64,000 nt of DNA from Agrypnia vestita (GCA_016648135.1 JADDOH010004258.1:62001-126000); one strand, 5' to 3'. Positions 11,401 to 22,818 are shown, counted from the first letter of the stretch. Made by a program: numbers and translations. Notes: a model not told the origin generated them from the sequence alone.

Positions 11401-12235
11401 CACAATTTGTGCAATCTTTTTTAACGTTTTCTTATGTTCATCTTTTCGAAATAATTTGGAATCTTATAACATGAATGCGCTAAAAGTTGTGTAAGTATTG
11501 AACGTGTTTCCATTATAAAGTAGCGAGAAGTACAGATTGTTTTAAAGTACATTGCAGATAATATTTAACGTGTAGGAATATTGTATACATTAAATATTAT
11601 CTACTGGTCACTCATAAAAATAATGTATTTAATATAATATTTATGTACGTTTACTAATTTATAATACACATATATGTGTTTTAAAATTGTCTGTGAATTT
11701 CGCCACATGCGTTTTCTTGCGTTTTTCGTTGCGCGGAATACGTCAAACACTGGAAATATTTACGTTTTCTCTTTATACTGTTTATCGCTTTAAAAAACTA
11801 CTTTTAGTTTGAAAAATGTTATATTCCAGTTTGAATCAAGTCGCAGAGTTTATATTATGAAAATGCGTGCAGTACCTACATACATTGTCTATGATATATA
11901 TTGGTTAACTGTCATATTCATGTCTTCCAGGTTACAGCGTCGCATTCCGAATGTCATTTTTCTGAAATCGTTTATTTTTATTTTCTTTATTTTTATTTTA
12001 TATTTTCCAGAGCATTAATAATTTGAGGACACGGCATAAAGAACAAATATGTCATTATAGGAAAGTTGTCCCCAAAAATCAAAAATACAAAATTAGTATA
12101 TCGACTTTGTGCTACTTTCTATTATTGTTTTACAAATAAATTGTATTTGGTAGATTTTTCTTTAAATTTAGTGCTAGAGTATCCTTTTTAAAATGTGATT
12201 TGTTTTGTTTTGAGAAATACGAAAAAAAACTGTTG
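11401..12235. other. No gene recognised
   Basis: AT-rich spacer with only short frames. A tract of TTTTATTTT repeats lies at 11,970-12,005. Confidence 0.5.
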
Positions 12236-12254
12236 AGCCGGCCGTTGTATCTAC

Positions 12255-12446
12255 CATCGGCGACAGCTGATTGTACACACCAATGGCCGCCGCGCAGCGG
12301 TCACTACCAGCCGCGAAGCGGCCACCGTAGCCGACCACACTGTCAAGCAGCAAGTAAATAGCAATGGCCGCCTAGCGGTCATCAATAGCCGCGCAGCGGC
12401 CCAGACGGCCGTCCGCTTAGGCGCAAGAAATCGGCGACAGCCGATT
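12255..12446. repeat. Array of short GC-rich hairpins
   Basis: Six short palindromes lie within 192 bp: ATCGGCGACAGCTGATT (12,256), GGCCGCCGCGCAGCGGTC (12,284), GCCGCGAAGCGGC (12,310), GGCCGCCTAGCGGTC (12,366), GCCGCGCAGCGGC (12,388) and AATCGGCGACAGCCGATT (12,429). The two CGGCGACAGC hairpins bracket four GGCCGC..GCGG hairpins. The block stands out sharply from AT-rich flanks. It is not coding and has no direct-repeat spacer structure, so it is not a CRISPR array. Confidence 0.65.
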
Positions 12447-12499
12447 GCTTAACTGATATTATATTATATCATTATTATGCAATATGGTTTTGTATAGTC

Positions 12500-12560
12500 G
12501 TTTCAAATAATGTGACACGTATTTCCGTGTTCACATCTCTGTTTTTTAAAAAAAAAAAAA
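12500..12560 (+). repeat. SINE 3' tail fragment
   Basis: GTGACACGTATTTCCGTGTT followed by CACATCTCTG and an A-run equals the 3' end of the SINE at 18,861-19,049. A similar orphan tail is at 29,590-29,635. Confidence 0.5.
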
Positions 12561-12870
12561 AATAAGCATATAAGGCGACTAGGGATTGTAATGTTAGTGA
12601 AAATATATATTATAGCAGCGATATTCTCCAAAAAAATCAACCGGTTCGTTAAATTCATTTTCGTAACCATTTTCCATAATCCCTCCTCCGCTTATACTAA
12701 ATGCGTTTTCAGGTATTATTCCCGACAATATTAAGTTTATCATTTTGTCCTGTTTTGAGAGAAATTTCAAAAGAATGGATCACTTGTTTCGAAGCTATGA
12801 TATCTATTTTAAACTATTTAAATCATTTTGAGCTAAACTTTCAAAATAAGTACCAATTTTTATATCTATT

Positions 12871-13277
12871 CTAGCTGTTCGTACCCGGCGTTGCACGGGT
12901 TAAGGATTAAGTTGAAAATGAATTTGTGAGGGGAAACAAAGGTTTGATTCGAACGGTATAGATTTGCATCGACAATATATCAGGGGGAAGAGAAAAGGTA
13001 AAAGGGGAGGGAGGAAATATAGCCTATGTTACTCACCGAGTCCTAAAAAATAAGTTTCCAAATTTTGAGTCCGATCGGTCAAACGGTATAGATTTTCATC
13101 GAAAATATGTCAGGGGGAGGGGAATGGGTATGAGAATAGGGGGGAAATGTTGCCTATGTTACCCGCCGGGTCCCAAAGCATAAGTATGCAAAATATGAAT
13201 CGAATCGGACAAACGGTGTGGATTTGTATAGAGAACAGACAGACAGACAGACATTGAGTTTTATAGGTATAGATTAT
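12871..13277 (+). repeat. Repeat with 130-bp tandem units
   Basis: A dispersed-repeat start (CTAGCTGTTCGTACCCGGCG) is followed by two tandem units of 130 bp (12,956-13,085 and 13,086-13,215) and a partial third, each beginning GG(T)AT(A)GATTT.CATCGA.AATAT and carrying CAGGGGGA.G. It closes with CAGACAGACAGACATTGAG and TTATAGGTATAGATTA. Diverged relatives are seen at 20,925-21,185 and 24,216-24,365. Confidence 0.65.
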
Positions 13278-13819
13278 ATACCTACCCGGTATGTCAATAC
13301 TTGACTTCATTACAATTACTTAGCAACAAACAGTTCGGCGACTGGTTGCTATTTTAGCAACCAGTTTGCGCAGACCATAGGGGGCATCATTGAGGTGTAG
13401 TAATAATAATCTATTCAAGCACCTTCAGACATGTGATTCTTATTCATTTATTATCTATGGCGGATTTCTACAATTGGTTCTTGATATGCCATACTGAAAG
13501 AGGTCAAAAAGAAGGTCACTTGAGCAAAAAACTTGACATGTTATACAGTATCTATATTATCGTATACAGTATCCATATATTTTATACGTCAATTTCAAGA
13601 TGTATTGTCAAACTACTCAATTTTTCGATAAATTTTGTCAAACGCACTGTGCGTCCATCTAATTTTATATAATTCAAATCAAGGTATGTTTGTCAAAATA
13701 ACGCAAACCCAAGCGAATCCCTAGGTAATCAACATAGTTCTGTTGATATATTTAATACTAGAACACTATATACATACATTCAAAAGACAAATCTATTCAT
13801 CTTATATTTTATAGTTTTC
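13278..13819. other. No gene recognised
   Basis: AT-rich spacer. A 79-codon plus-strand frame at 13,433 has no recognisable feature. Confidence 0.45.
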
Positions 13820-14114
13820 CTAGATATGTGAGGTATAAAAGCAAAGTCAGCAATATCCAAAAAATGAAAAAAAATGTAGTCATTGAGATTTAGAATGTTC
13901 TGAATTAAAGATTTTACGCACATGTACATTTTACGTATAGTAAACATGATTTCCAAAATCATGTTTACTATACCAAAATCATGTTTACTATAAATCTATA
14001 AGTATATTTCCTATAAAATCTCGAATTCAGCACATTCTAAATTAATAATCCTCGGTGACTGCATTGAATTTTTTCGGATATTGCTGCCTTTGCTTTTATA
14101 CCCCACATATGTGA
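13820..14114. mobile_element. Foldback element with about 100-bp arms
   Basis: The left arm (about 13,820-13,920: GATATGTGAGGTATAAAAGC, GCAATATCC) is the inverse of the right arm (about 14,010-14,114: GGATATTGCTGCC, TTTTATACCCCACATATGTG). Between them GTAAACATGATTTTGG sequences form a second small hairpin at 13,940-13,993. No coding frame. A MITE-like or foldback insertion is likely. Confidence 0.65.
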
Positions 14115-14223
14115 TCTATTATTTGTTGTTTTTACCTTATTTTTTTCATTTGTTTTAATTTTTTTATTTCTTACTACTTTCTATATATATATTGCTTATT
14201 GTATTCTCTTATGCCTTTTAGTA

Positions 14224-15334
14224 TTAGGTCCTTACATATGAAATTGACGTTTTACCGTACTGGCAAATTTGATCTCAAATATCTTCTCTTTGGTTAGGAA
14301 TTCCAAATCCAAATTTTTACAGCTATTTACTCATGTATTTGTGTTTTGAAAATTATAATTCATTTGTTTTTTCCTCAATTGTTTTTTTCTTTGCGAGACT
14401 CAGTTTACAAAATGAAAAACTTGAAATATCGCGTTATTTACGAGTACGAGTTCCACCGTGGCACCAGTGCTGCAGAAACGGCTCGAAGGATTAATGATGT
14501 GTATGGCGACGGTGCCGCAAAAGAAAACACAGTGCGTTTTTGGTTCCAACGTTTTCGTTCTGGAAATTTCGACCTGCAGAACAAGCCCCGTGGACGGCCG
14601 GAGACCAAAGTTGTAATGAAGAATTGAAGGCTATTGTGGAAGCGGATCCATCGCAAACCACATCCGAGTTAGCTGCAGGCTGCGGTGTTAGTGATAAAAC
14701 TGTTTTAATCCACTTGAATCAAATTGGTAAGGTGAAAAAGCTTGAAAGGTGGGTACCTCACGAATTGAGTGAAGCACATCAACAAACGCGCGTTACTTGT
14801 GAGCGTTTGGTGGACTCGTGCTGGTGTCGTTCACTACAGCTTTCTTAAATCTGGCCAGACGATTACGGCAGATGTCTATTGTCAGCAACTGCAAACCATG
14901 ATGGGAAAGCTAGCTGCTAAACAACGAGGCTGGTTAATCGCTCTAGGCCACTGCTGCTTCATGATAACGCTAGACCACACACTGCACAACAGACGGCTAC
15001 CAAATTAGAGGAGCTTCAATTGGAATGTCTAAGACATCCACCGTACTCTCCGGACCTTGCCCCAACAGATTACCATTTTTTTCGAAATTTGGATAACTTC
15101 TTGCAAAGGAAAAAATTCAAACGCCGATGGGGCAGTCCAAACCGCCTCATAGATTTTATTGATTCTCTTCCGAATGGTTTTTTAGTAAAGGGATCGATGA
15201 GAACTAACCTATGAGATGGCAAAAGTGCATAGATGAATGGTACATACTTTGATTAAATAAATATATTATAATAAAAAAAAATCGACTTTATGTTCCTCCC
15301 ATACTAAACGTCAATTTCATATGTAAGGACCTAA
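14224..15334 (+). mobile_element. Mariner element, internally deleted copy
   Basis: The element starts TTAGGTCCTTACATATG and ends CATATGTAAGGACCTAA, with TA on both sides (14,222-14,223 and 15,335-15,336). It is 1,111 bp long against 1,284 bp for the copy at 39,798. The 173-bp difference is a deletion at a GTT microhomology near 14,795 that removes the transposase region around TCDEKWI, including the first catalytic Asp. The DNA matches the other copy closely apart from this and a few single-base indels. It is non-autonomous. Confidence 0.93.
14412..15214 (+). pseudogene. Mariner transposase pseudogene
   Basis: It opens with the mariner helix-turn-helix region (KNLKYRVIYEYEFHRG, then AKENTVRFWFQRF). 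One A is missing after the codons for PETKV, which brings in a TGA at about 14,626. Further on lie the 173-bp deletion and extra small indels near 14,925 and 15,115. The last catalytic block YSPDLAPTDYH survives at about 15,043. The product cannot be functional. Similarity to Hsmar1/SETMAR-type sequences places it in the cecropia subfamily. Confidence 0.92.
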
Positions 15335-15342
15335 TATTTATA

Positions 15343-15530
15343 CCAGATTTACGGTTAAAGAAGGACTACGAATACCGAAGGTCATAAATAAATATGGACA
15401 AAGAACATTAAAATATGTCATACCAAAAATATTAAATAAAATCCCATGTCGTGTCAAAATGGATATTAATAAAAAAGGGCAAAATACAGAATTAATGAAT
15501 ATGTTATTAAATAAAAGAGACTTATTTTGA
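15343..15530 (+). pseudogene. LINE ORF2 extreme C-terminus
   Basis: The plus strand encodes FTVKEGLRIPKVINKYGQRT followed by LKYVIPKILNKIP and stops with RDLF-TGA at about 15,528. The pattern of a Tyr-Gly-x-Arg-Thr block followed by a short Pro-ending helix is typical of the last residues of jockey/CR1-like reverse transcriptase proteins. The upstream side is cut off by the mariner copy. Clade assignment is tentative. Confidence 0.55.
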
Positions 15531-15648
15531 TTTTGGTAATATTTGTATTTTTTCTTGTATTGTTGTATAGTATTGTTGATTTGTATTTGAGTTTATAAGA
15601 TCTATTGTAATTAATTAATATGAATGTATTTCTGGTAAATACAATTTA

Positions 15649-15732
15649 TTTATATATATGTATATATATATATTATATATATAATATATATATAGATAAT
15701 ATATATATATATAGATATAATATATATGTATT
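15649..15732. repeat. TA-rich microsatellite
   Basis: Imperfect (TA)n with occasional G and short internal palindromes. Confidence 0.8.
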
Positions 15733-15840
15733 GATGCACCTACAGACAAATATCAATGTGATGTTTTGTGGGTCTGAGATGTAAAAAAAAATAAATTAAT
15801 AAATAAATAAAAAAAAATAAAAAAATAAAAAATTAAGGAG

Positions 15841-16104
15841 CCAAACGTCACTAAGTTTATAAAACTGGGAAGACTTCGGCGGCTCGGTCATGTGGAGAGA
15901 ATGTCCGAGCATCAAGCACCAAAGTCCCTGCTGAACTCGAGGCCAATAGGACGAAGGAGCTTAGGAAGACCAAAATTAAGATGGAGTGACAACATCCTCA
16001 AAGACATCTCTACCTCTGAGCTTCGGAACTGGAGAGAGCTGGCACTATACCGAGATGAGTGCAGGAAGATTCTTGAGGAGGCCAAGACCCACCAAGGGTT
16101 GTAG
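15841..16104 (+). pseudogene. LINE ORF2 C-terminal fragment
   Basis: An uninterrupted plus-strand frame carries GRLRRLGHVERMSEHQ, then RRSLGRPKLRWSDN and a closing NWRELALYRDECRKIL before the TAG at 16,102. This is the standard tail of an insect non-LTR ORF2. Everything 5' of it is missing. It ends with TGATGATGATC, a likely 3' tail of the element. Confidence 0.85.
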
Positions 16105-17440
16105 TGCCAAGAGTGATGATGATCATTATTAATAAATAAATTGATCCGAAAAATTGTTTAAAACTCGGCAGTGCTTCAGTTCTGTATTATTGAAGTTTCT
16201 TGGTAGATACTAAATATTAAATTGATATTATTCTAGTCTGTACATACATAAACATTGTTTCGAATCACGAAATGGAATGGAAATAGTTTTACATTCAATG
16301 GCAAATGATCGAGCAATCCAATCTACATTCAAATTTGAATTGGAAATAAATCCAAGCTTCCTTCGTAACCTTCTCTACGTTACCTTGCCGCCTCTCTACT
16401 CCAACTTCTCATTTACCAAAGCTCCTGCTATAGACCGTTGTTTCTATTGGTTTATTAACCTCGGGTTTCCCAATCGTACGATCTCGACAATTTCAATCTG
16501 TTCTGGATTATTTAACAGCGTGGCTTCGGCGGAATTATATTTAATAAATAGTGGTACCGTTACAAGCACAAAACATTACGTACACAAATATGTAATAATT
16601 GAAATCAATTATATTTTATACCGTTTTTAAATGCTAGATTAATTTTACTGAAAATTTATTTAATTGACCCAAGACGCGTAGATACAATACGTTACGTTTG
16701 CGGGCAAACATTTGTTTGTGTTTGGGTTAAGTATACAGGTGTAACATAGCTATTCATAGGTAGATTTCTACCTAAATTAAAGAGTCGAAAATGTTTTACC
16801 TACCATTAATGTCCTAGTATCAATAGGTAGGAGGTAAGCGACTTCAAATTTCGTATTTTTTCAATAATTCTGATTTATCCTAACTATGTTGGATTTTCTT
16901 TAAAATTACTTATATAGAATATTATAAATTAATTTGCTTTTATACAAGTCAAAGTAAGCCAAGATTCAAATCGCTTTATTTGGCGCGTGTAGTTTTTTCA
17001 TGTAGTGTCGTCGGAACGGTAAATTACACATATAAATCATTTAACAACTACTCGTAAACCCGCGAAAAATCACGGGAGATAATAATAATAATTAATAACG
17101 ACCCTTGTGTGTCACACGAGCCGCTCCCTGACTGACGAGTCACACTCGGGTGCCCGAGCCTCATTAGCGGCTAGTCATCATCAGTGTGTGTTGTAATTCC
17201 AGACTAATTCCATCTAGGTACGGAGAGACAGACATTCTAAATTAGGATATTTGATTAAATTGTTGAATACGGTAACTTACCAAATTCTCGCAAAAGCTAT
17301 GTATTTTAAGATTAGGTTAGGTTAATTAGGTAGATGTATTGGTACAAAAAAAAAGAAAAATGCATGATTAGTAGATTCCAAGTTTTACGTAGGGACGGTT
17401 GATATTTATTTTTTGATTTGTTGATGTTTATACTTCCAAT
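16105..17440. other. No gene recognised
   Basis: A 117-codon plus-strand frame at 16,277-16,630 starts from ATG but shows no domain or codon bias that convinces me. The region around 17,050-17,120 contains a ...CGAAAAATCACGGGAG... fragment resembling the dispersed repeat at 24,216. Otherwise spacer. Confidence 0.4.
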
Positions 17441-17757
17441 TTTACTTACTTACTTACTTACCATCACGCCGTTTCCCCGTGGGGGTAGGAAGAGAGGATA
17501 GAACGCCACACTTTTCTGTCCTGACATACAACTCTCGCCTCATCCACATTCATACATCTTCGTATGCAAGCTCGGCGGTTGGTGAGGCTTCTAACGGGAC
17601 CATCTTCCAATATCTGGTTGATCTGGTCATGCCACGTCTTCCGCGGTCGCCCTCTCTTTCTGGCGCCATCAACACTTGCATTATATATTTTTCTTACCAT
17701 TCTTTCCTCATTCATTCGCTCAACATGCCCAAACCATCTCGAGCGACCCTTTTTTAA
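17441..17757 (-). pseudogene. LINE ORF2 C-terminal fragment with TTAC tail
   Basis: The minus strand reads GRSRWFGHVERMNEERMVRK, GARKRGRPRKTWHDQINQIL and ends DRKVWRSILSSYPHGETA before a stop at 17,464. It is followed on the minus strand by (TAAG)n at 17,445-17,462, the microsatellite expected at a LINE 3' end. The same family left a fragment at 4,348. Truncated at the 5' side, so inactive. Confidence 0.87.
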
Positions 17758-17979
17758 TTCTATTAATAATTATTCTAAGATCAGCTTTATATTATTTCTA
17801 ATATCTTCATTTTTTACTCAATCATAAATGCATTTTCACATATGAGTCTAAGGGATCTCATCTCCACTACATTCAGTTGTTGATTATTCAATAAATCGTG
17901 GTTTTATGCAGAGTATTATCTTTTTATCACTATATTTTTGATTTAGCATGACGAAATAAGGCTTGCTCCAATTGCGTTT

Positions 17980-18275
17980 TTGTTGTGTGCTCTTCTTGTT
18001 GGTGATGTCTCTCGGGTATGTAGAGAGACAGGTGTTGAGTCACTCACGAAGCGCGTTGGTCCACCATCTCTTCGGTGCTCTCGTCTAGTGCTGTGTAACA
18101 ATATGTGTGTAACACTTGCGAACCGGTTCCCTCGATGGCTCACAGCTCTCAGACGCTCCGTGGCCGGTTCGCGGTGCTCTGCACATCCGGGCTTCATTCA
18201 TTCTTTCTCTCAAATATTCACAAGTCGGGTATCCTCTTCCTCCTTACGTCATTCCTGTAAAAAATATTTGTAAAA
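17980..18275. other. Unassigned GC-richer block
   Basis: Open on both strands (97 codons plus, 84 minus) with Ser/Arg-rich peptides and no recognised motif. It looks like part of a retroelement or repeat rather than a host exon, but nothing decisive is visible. Confidence 0.35.
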
Positions 18276-18484
18276 AATTACCACCGCATTAAGAATAAGT
18301 TATTGCCTATGTGTAGTAGATGCTTGCCGAATTAATAATGGTGGCTGTCAAAGGATGTAGGATTTAACTCTTGTGTTAGACGTTAGTCATATATTTCATA
18401 TGACGAGCTGGTATTGGTAATGTTGTCGAGTAGATATTAATATAGAATTATTTACCGTAGAGTTAAACAGTAGAAATTGGGTAT

Positions 18485-18860
18485 AAAGCTTGTATAGATA
18501 TCGAGAATTCGAATACCTAGGAAATAGAAATAGAATCACACCTGATGCCAGAAATTCAATGGAAGTAAAAAATAGATCAGTATCGGCTATACAAAAGCTT
18601 TTGATGCAAATAATAAACATTCAAATCACAAATAAACGAAAAAGCCCTTCATTAAAACCTATATTTGGAGAGAGAGAGGTGGTGGTAAATGGTAAGCATA
18701 AGACGATGCTGGAGAAGGACCGTAAGAATTAGCTGGACCGAAAGAATTGCACATGAGATTTTTCTACAGGAAAATAGGTCCATAATAAACACCATAGAAA
18801 ATGGCAGGGACTAATGAATAAGATTCCTAGACACAACAAATATCTTAAAAATGTAATTTT
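18485..18860 (+). pseudogene. LINE ORF2 relic, 5' half
   Basis: In two frames the plus strand reads REFEYLGN, then RRCWRRTVRISWTERIAHE and NTIENGR. FxYLG and RRxxxISWTxR are the late reverse-transcriptase and thumb-like blocks of many insect LINEs. The sequence is interrupted by a SINE at 18,861-19,049 and resumes at 19,050. Stops and frame changes show it is dead. Confidence 0.75.
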
Positions 18861-19049
18861 GAGTAGCTTGTTGGTCTTGTGGTTGGTTAGGACACTTGCC
18901 TCATGATCCAAAGGTCGCGAGTTCGAACCTCACTCCAAATTTGCAAGTTAGTCTTATTTTCATAGCACAAGCGTTTAGTTTAGTTTGAAAATAGTAAGAA
19001 TATTGAAGTGACACCTATTCCGTGTTCGCATCTCTATTTAAAAAAAAAT
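18861..19049 (+). mobile_element. tRNA-derived SINE, best copy
   Basis: Starts GAGTAGCTTGTTGGTCTTGTG, with a plausible A box (TGGTTAGGACAC) and a clear B box (GAGTTCGAACCTC), then a tRNA-unrelated body (TTTAGTTTGAAAATAGTAAG, GTGACAC.TATTCCGTGTTCG) and a short A-tail. Other pieces lie at 6,646, 12,500, 29,590, 44,872 (minus) and 60,826 (minus). It lies inside a LINE relic. Confidence 0.8.
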
Positions 19050-19190
19050 TGGAAAAGTTGAGAGAAGAAGACAGAGTGAAGGCCTGAACGAAAATATATC
19101 CACCAAATAATTAGCAAGGCTAATGCTGATACCCACAAATCTTGGACATAGACGAATGTGAAAAAATGAGAAGATATCTGGAATATAAAA
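19050..19190 (+). pseudogene. LINE ORF2 relic, 3' half
   Basis: Directly after the SINE tail the plus strand continues GKVERRRQSEGLNEN and IHQIISKANADTHKSWT in shifted frames. This matches the usual G(K/R)VEGRRxRGRPR tail that should follow the block ending at 18,820. It is the same relic as 18,485-18,860, split by the SINE. Confidence 0.65.
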
Positions 19191-19199
19191 TCAGTAATA

Positions 19200-20920
19200 T
19201 GAATAAATTGAAAAATTCTGAAAAATTGTAATTTGTCATCAAAAGCGCTGCAATGGTTATACGGGGGTTATAACTTCTCTACGAATCACTACGGAAATAG
19301 GTTGAATAATACTCAATTAATGTTCTCAGAACACATAAATTCTTAGTTTTTTTCTCAGAAATATGTTGCAATGCTTAAAAATAACATCATCTCGATCCTG
19401 GGCTGAGGTCATTCATAAATTCAAAAATGATGCTCTTTTGCTATAAATTATTGAACATATTCAATAAGTTATTTGTTTAAATACCACATATGAATCATTG
19501 ATCATTGTACACTGGACCATTTCCACCAATTTTTCTTGGCAATGCTTTTTCCATCGCATATACATTTGATATCAATATCTCGATCGTGCAGTACATTAAT
19601 TTTTTTTACTATTTCTTACCATTTCGACATCATACTTACATGTTGGACCGAACACCAAGTTGATTGATTTGCTTTGTGAAGAACATAATACATAATGAAT
19701 AATGACTGTTCAAATGATGAAAAAAAACAAATGTACCTACTATCGATTATCGCCAGGTGGATTAAATCGTTAAGAATACGTCCACAACCGGTTATTTAGA
19801 ACAAATTAAAGTGCGAAGAATTTTTATAGTAATGCAAATATCATTGTGTAAATGTGTTTGCTAGGGTAACCAGATTAAAAATGGGGCAAATGAGACTCGG
19901 GACATTGAACAATATATGTTTTTCGTTCTGTCCAGGAATATGACAAATTGAAATGTCTGCGCAATCCAACTGTGTCAGGCTGGTAATATATAAATATATA
20001 AAAGTTCTGTTCTCGATAAAGAAAAATAAACAAATGACTGTATTCTTATGCATTGGTTTAATTTTCTGAATATTTATATCCCATTAAAAAATTCTCCAAC
20101 GTTTTTAGATAATATTGCATACGTACTTGCATTTAACTATTTTAGGTAGATTTGGATAGAAAAGCTACCTTGTCGAAGGTTTCATGAAGTAACTTCTAAA
20201 ACATATTAATGTACAATCTAAATCTATTTAATATTCTATCACGACCGGGAAATTCCGTAAAACCATATTTCGATTAAACTTTCCTGAAAAAATTACCATA
20301 ATGCGTTTTTTTCCCTTTGGAAGGGATTTTCTAATTTTCTTCTGTACACAGCCGGAAATCTGCCTAACTCAGTACCAGAAAGAATTTTTTTTATTACGGT
20401 TATTGTATATTTAATTACTTTCCTATCTATTTCCTTCACAAGCTTCTGGTCACCCTAACCTGGACATGCGCTACTTTATAATACATATGTGAGTATGTAT
20501 ACATGTTTCTCTAATTCAGCAAGCCATTATAAAAAGTCTCGCAAAATTTTAATACACACTTCGCGTGTTTTTATTGCGGCACTGTGCTATCGATATTTCA
20601 ATCGGCATTTTTGCGTTTTTCTGTTGCCGCAACAGGTATTTATTTGTGTGTTGCCGATTTTATTACCGCCAAAACACACTCTTGCTTACGTACTCAAATA
20701 TTTTAAAATACAGTGGTATTCGGTTTCCTTATTGGAAATATGCTCACGTACTATGTATTTTACGCTCAAAGTCCGGGGGAAAGAATTCACACTTCTAGCC
20801 AACTCAGCAGTAGTCGCAGTCCATTATTTGTAGGTGAATCGTGGACTTCCTGGTAATTAGGTTTTGCTAAATTGATAGGTAATTAAACTACTGGAGTCGG
20901 TAAATCTAAATAATATAATA
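19200..20920. other. No gene recognised
   Basis: AT-rich. A 114-codon plus-strand frame at 20,489-20,833 is hydrophobic and Phe/Tyr-rich, consistent with AT composition. No exon signals support it. Confidence 0.4.
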
Positions 20921-20924
20921 TACT

Positions 20925-21185
20925 AGCGTTCCATACCCGACATTGTCCGAAGAGATACTTATAATTAAGATATGTGTATAGTGGAAGGAGCAGCCATTGT
21001 TTTACGCAGGATTCTAAAGAGTAACTAAGCAAACATTGGAAAGTATGACATTCAATATTATGTAATACCAATTTATTTTGGGTAGAGGGGGTAGGGTGGT
21101 CAGAATAACTATGCAAATTTTGATTAAGATCGTTCAAAGGATGTAGGAGTTTAAACTGAACCGACCGACAGACATTGAGTCTTAA
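20925..21185 (+). repeat. Diverged dispersed repeat
   Basis: Begins ACTAGCGTTCCATACCCGAC and closes ACCGACAGACATTGAGTCTTA, like the ends of the repeat at 12,871-13,277, but the tandem units are not recognisable. Confidence 0.4.
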
Positions 21186-21189
21186 AAAA

Positions 21190-22560
21190 ATATTCTGGTT
21201 AAAATTTCTGTAAGGCTTTAGTTTTTTTATTTTACTTGTATTAAAGCGAATGATTTTGTAATATTCGATCTATGTTACTTTCAGCGTTTTACAGAAAATT
21301 ATCAGGAATATTGAAAAAAAGCAAACTTTGAAGTCGCCTATCAGAACATTTCCGACTCGTAAATTAGGCAGGAATCTACTTGTAAATTTTGTGTAACTTG
21401 CGCCATTCTTCTTGGTAGTACAGGCTTCATATTCCAGTACCTAGTATCCTACCTGGCCGTATCAGGTCTTTCGCGGACAACCTTTATTTCTGTTACCATC
21501 AACAATCGGTCGTTCTTACCATTTTCTCATCCCTTATATGTTTCACAACACATATAACAAACACCTCAGGGACTTTTTTATTTCTGTTTAGTATCTACGC
21601 TACAATCACTTTTGCTTTCCCTCCTAATTTGTGTATTCGCCTTTCATTCTTCCTTTGCTAGCCCCAGACTTCACTTTCAAACATGGTATTGGTGCCAGAA
21701 CTCCATTGTACACCTGCCTTACTTAATTTGCCTGCAACGTATACCAGCTGATAACGAAAACAAGTTACTAAGTAGCTAGTAACAGAACTATTGTATGCTA
21801 TTTATTGCATTAGCCAATTAGCTTGAAAATTCAGTTTTTAGTTTGCCTCACTCGTTCCTAGGTAGGTTCTGCAGTTCTGTAACGATATAAAATGAACTTC
21901 TCGCTTTTGTGATTTTCTTTTTTCTAGATTTGATTTAAAAAACCTCTCGCCCACAAAACTATTTCGCACCAACTGTCAGGCTGATTAATTTACGTCGCTC
22001 CAATGGCGTCTTCCGTGTTGGATCGCCTAATAAAAACAAAACAAGATTTGTTAATGGTTTTTCGCTGGGAAAATCTTAGTCTACGGATTTTATAGGATGG
22101 CCCAATACGAGTGAAATGTGGTACTGAACGTAGGTTACTATTGCACCATATTTAATCTTTTCCTTAAGTTTTTTACGCTAATTAATGCACAAAAAGATTA
22201 CCTACGTAATTATGAAATTAATAGATATAAAAATATTGCTTCTGAAGAGTTTACCGCACAATAAATATTAATTAATCACAGGTTATTTACACATGATAAA
22301 GTTTACATCTTTTTATACACTGAACGGGTCTATGTGACAAAAATTAAATTAATCTGAATGTAGGAAAGTTTACTTTATACTTTCATTTATTGCGTACTTT
22401 CAAAAAATTTGTATACTTTCAAAAATTATAAGAGAGTTTCAGAAACAAAACCGCACTTAACAATTGACGAAAATAAAGGATATGTTTAAAAATATAATTG
22501 ATAACCGGCCTTGAAAACATGTTTGTATATCAAGATACAATTATAGATGTCTCATAGAGA
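21190..22560. other. No gene recognised
   Basis: Spacer without supported features. Confidence 0.5.
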
Positions 22561-22561
22561 C

Positions 22562-22650
22562 GAAACTAATTTTTATATGGGAAAGTAGGTACGGAAGTCT
22601 TTTTTGGGTGTTCATAGGGCTTACGACCTATTGTACGACTGGCTTAAGTG
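22562..22650 (-). repeat. Dispersed repeat family A, inverted copy
   Basis: The minus strand reads GATCACTTAAGCCAGTCGTA, then ATAGGTCGTAAG and CTACTTTCCCATATAAAAAT, matching 35,297-35,398 closely. Confidence 0.65.
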
Positions 22651-22749
22651 ATCACTTCAAATTTCAATCAAAATATAGATACCTCATTATCAATAGTGAT
22701 ATCTGTATTGGATTATTGTAATGTAAAAGCTTTGGACCGCAGGTAGTGG

Positions 22750-22818
22750 TTGTAAAAATACAACTCACAAACGAAACAAGTTGTGTAACTTGTTTCTTAA
22801 GTGAGTTGTATTTTTTCA
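22750..22818. repeat. Imperfect hairpin
   Basis: TTGTAAAAATACAACTCAC (22,750) is inverted as GTGAGTTGTATTTTTTCAA (to 22,819), with ACAAGTTG/CAAGTTGT at the loop. Confidence 0.6.

Noticed and set aside
12255..12446. CRISPR-like array
   Set aside because: The repeats are palindromes of two types in alternating orientation with irregular short gaps, not direct repeats with uniform spacers, and the DNA is eukaryotic.
18861..18935. Possible tRNA gene
   Set aside because: It has A- and B-box-like text but no cloverleaf that pairs, and copies elsewhere carry the same body; it is a SINE.
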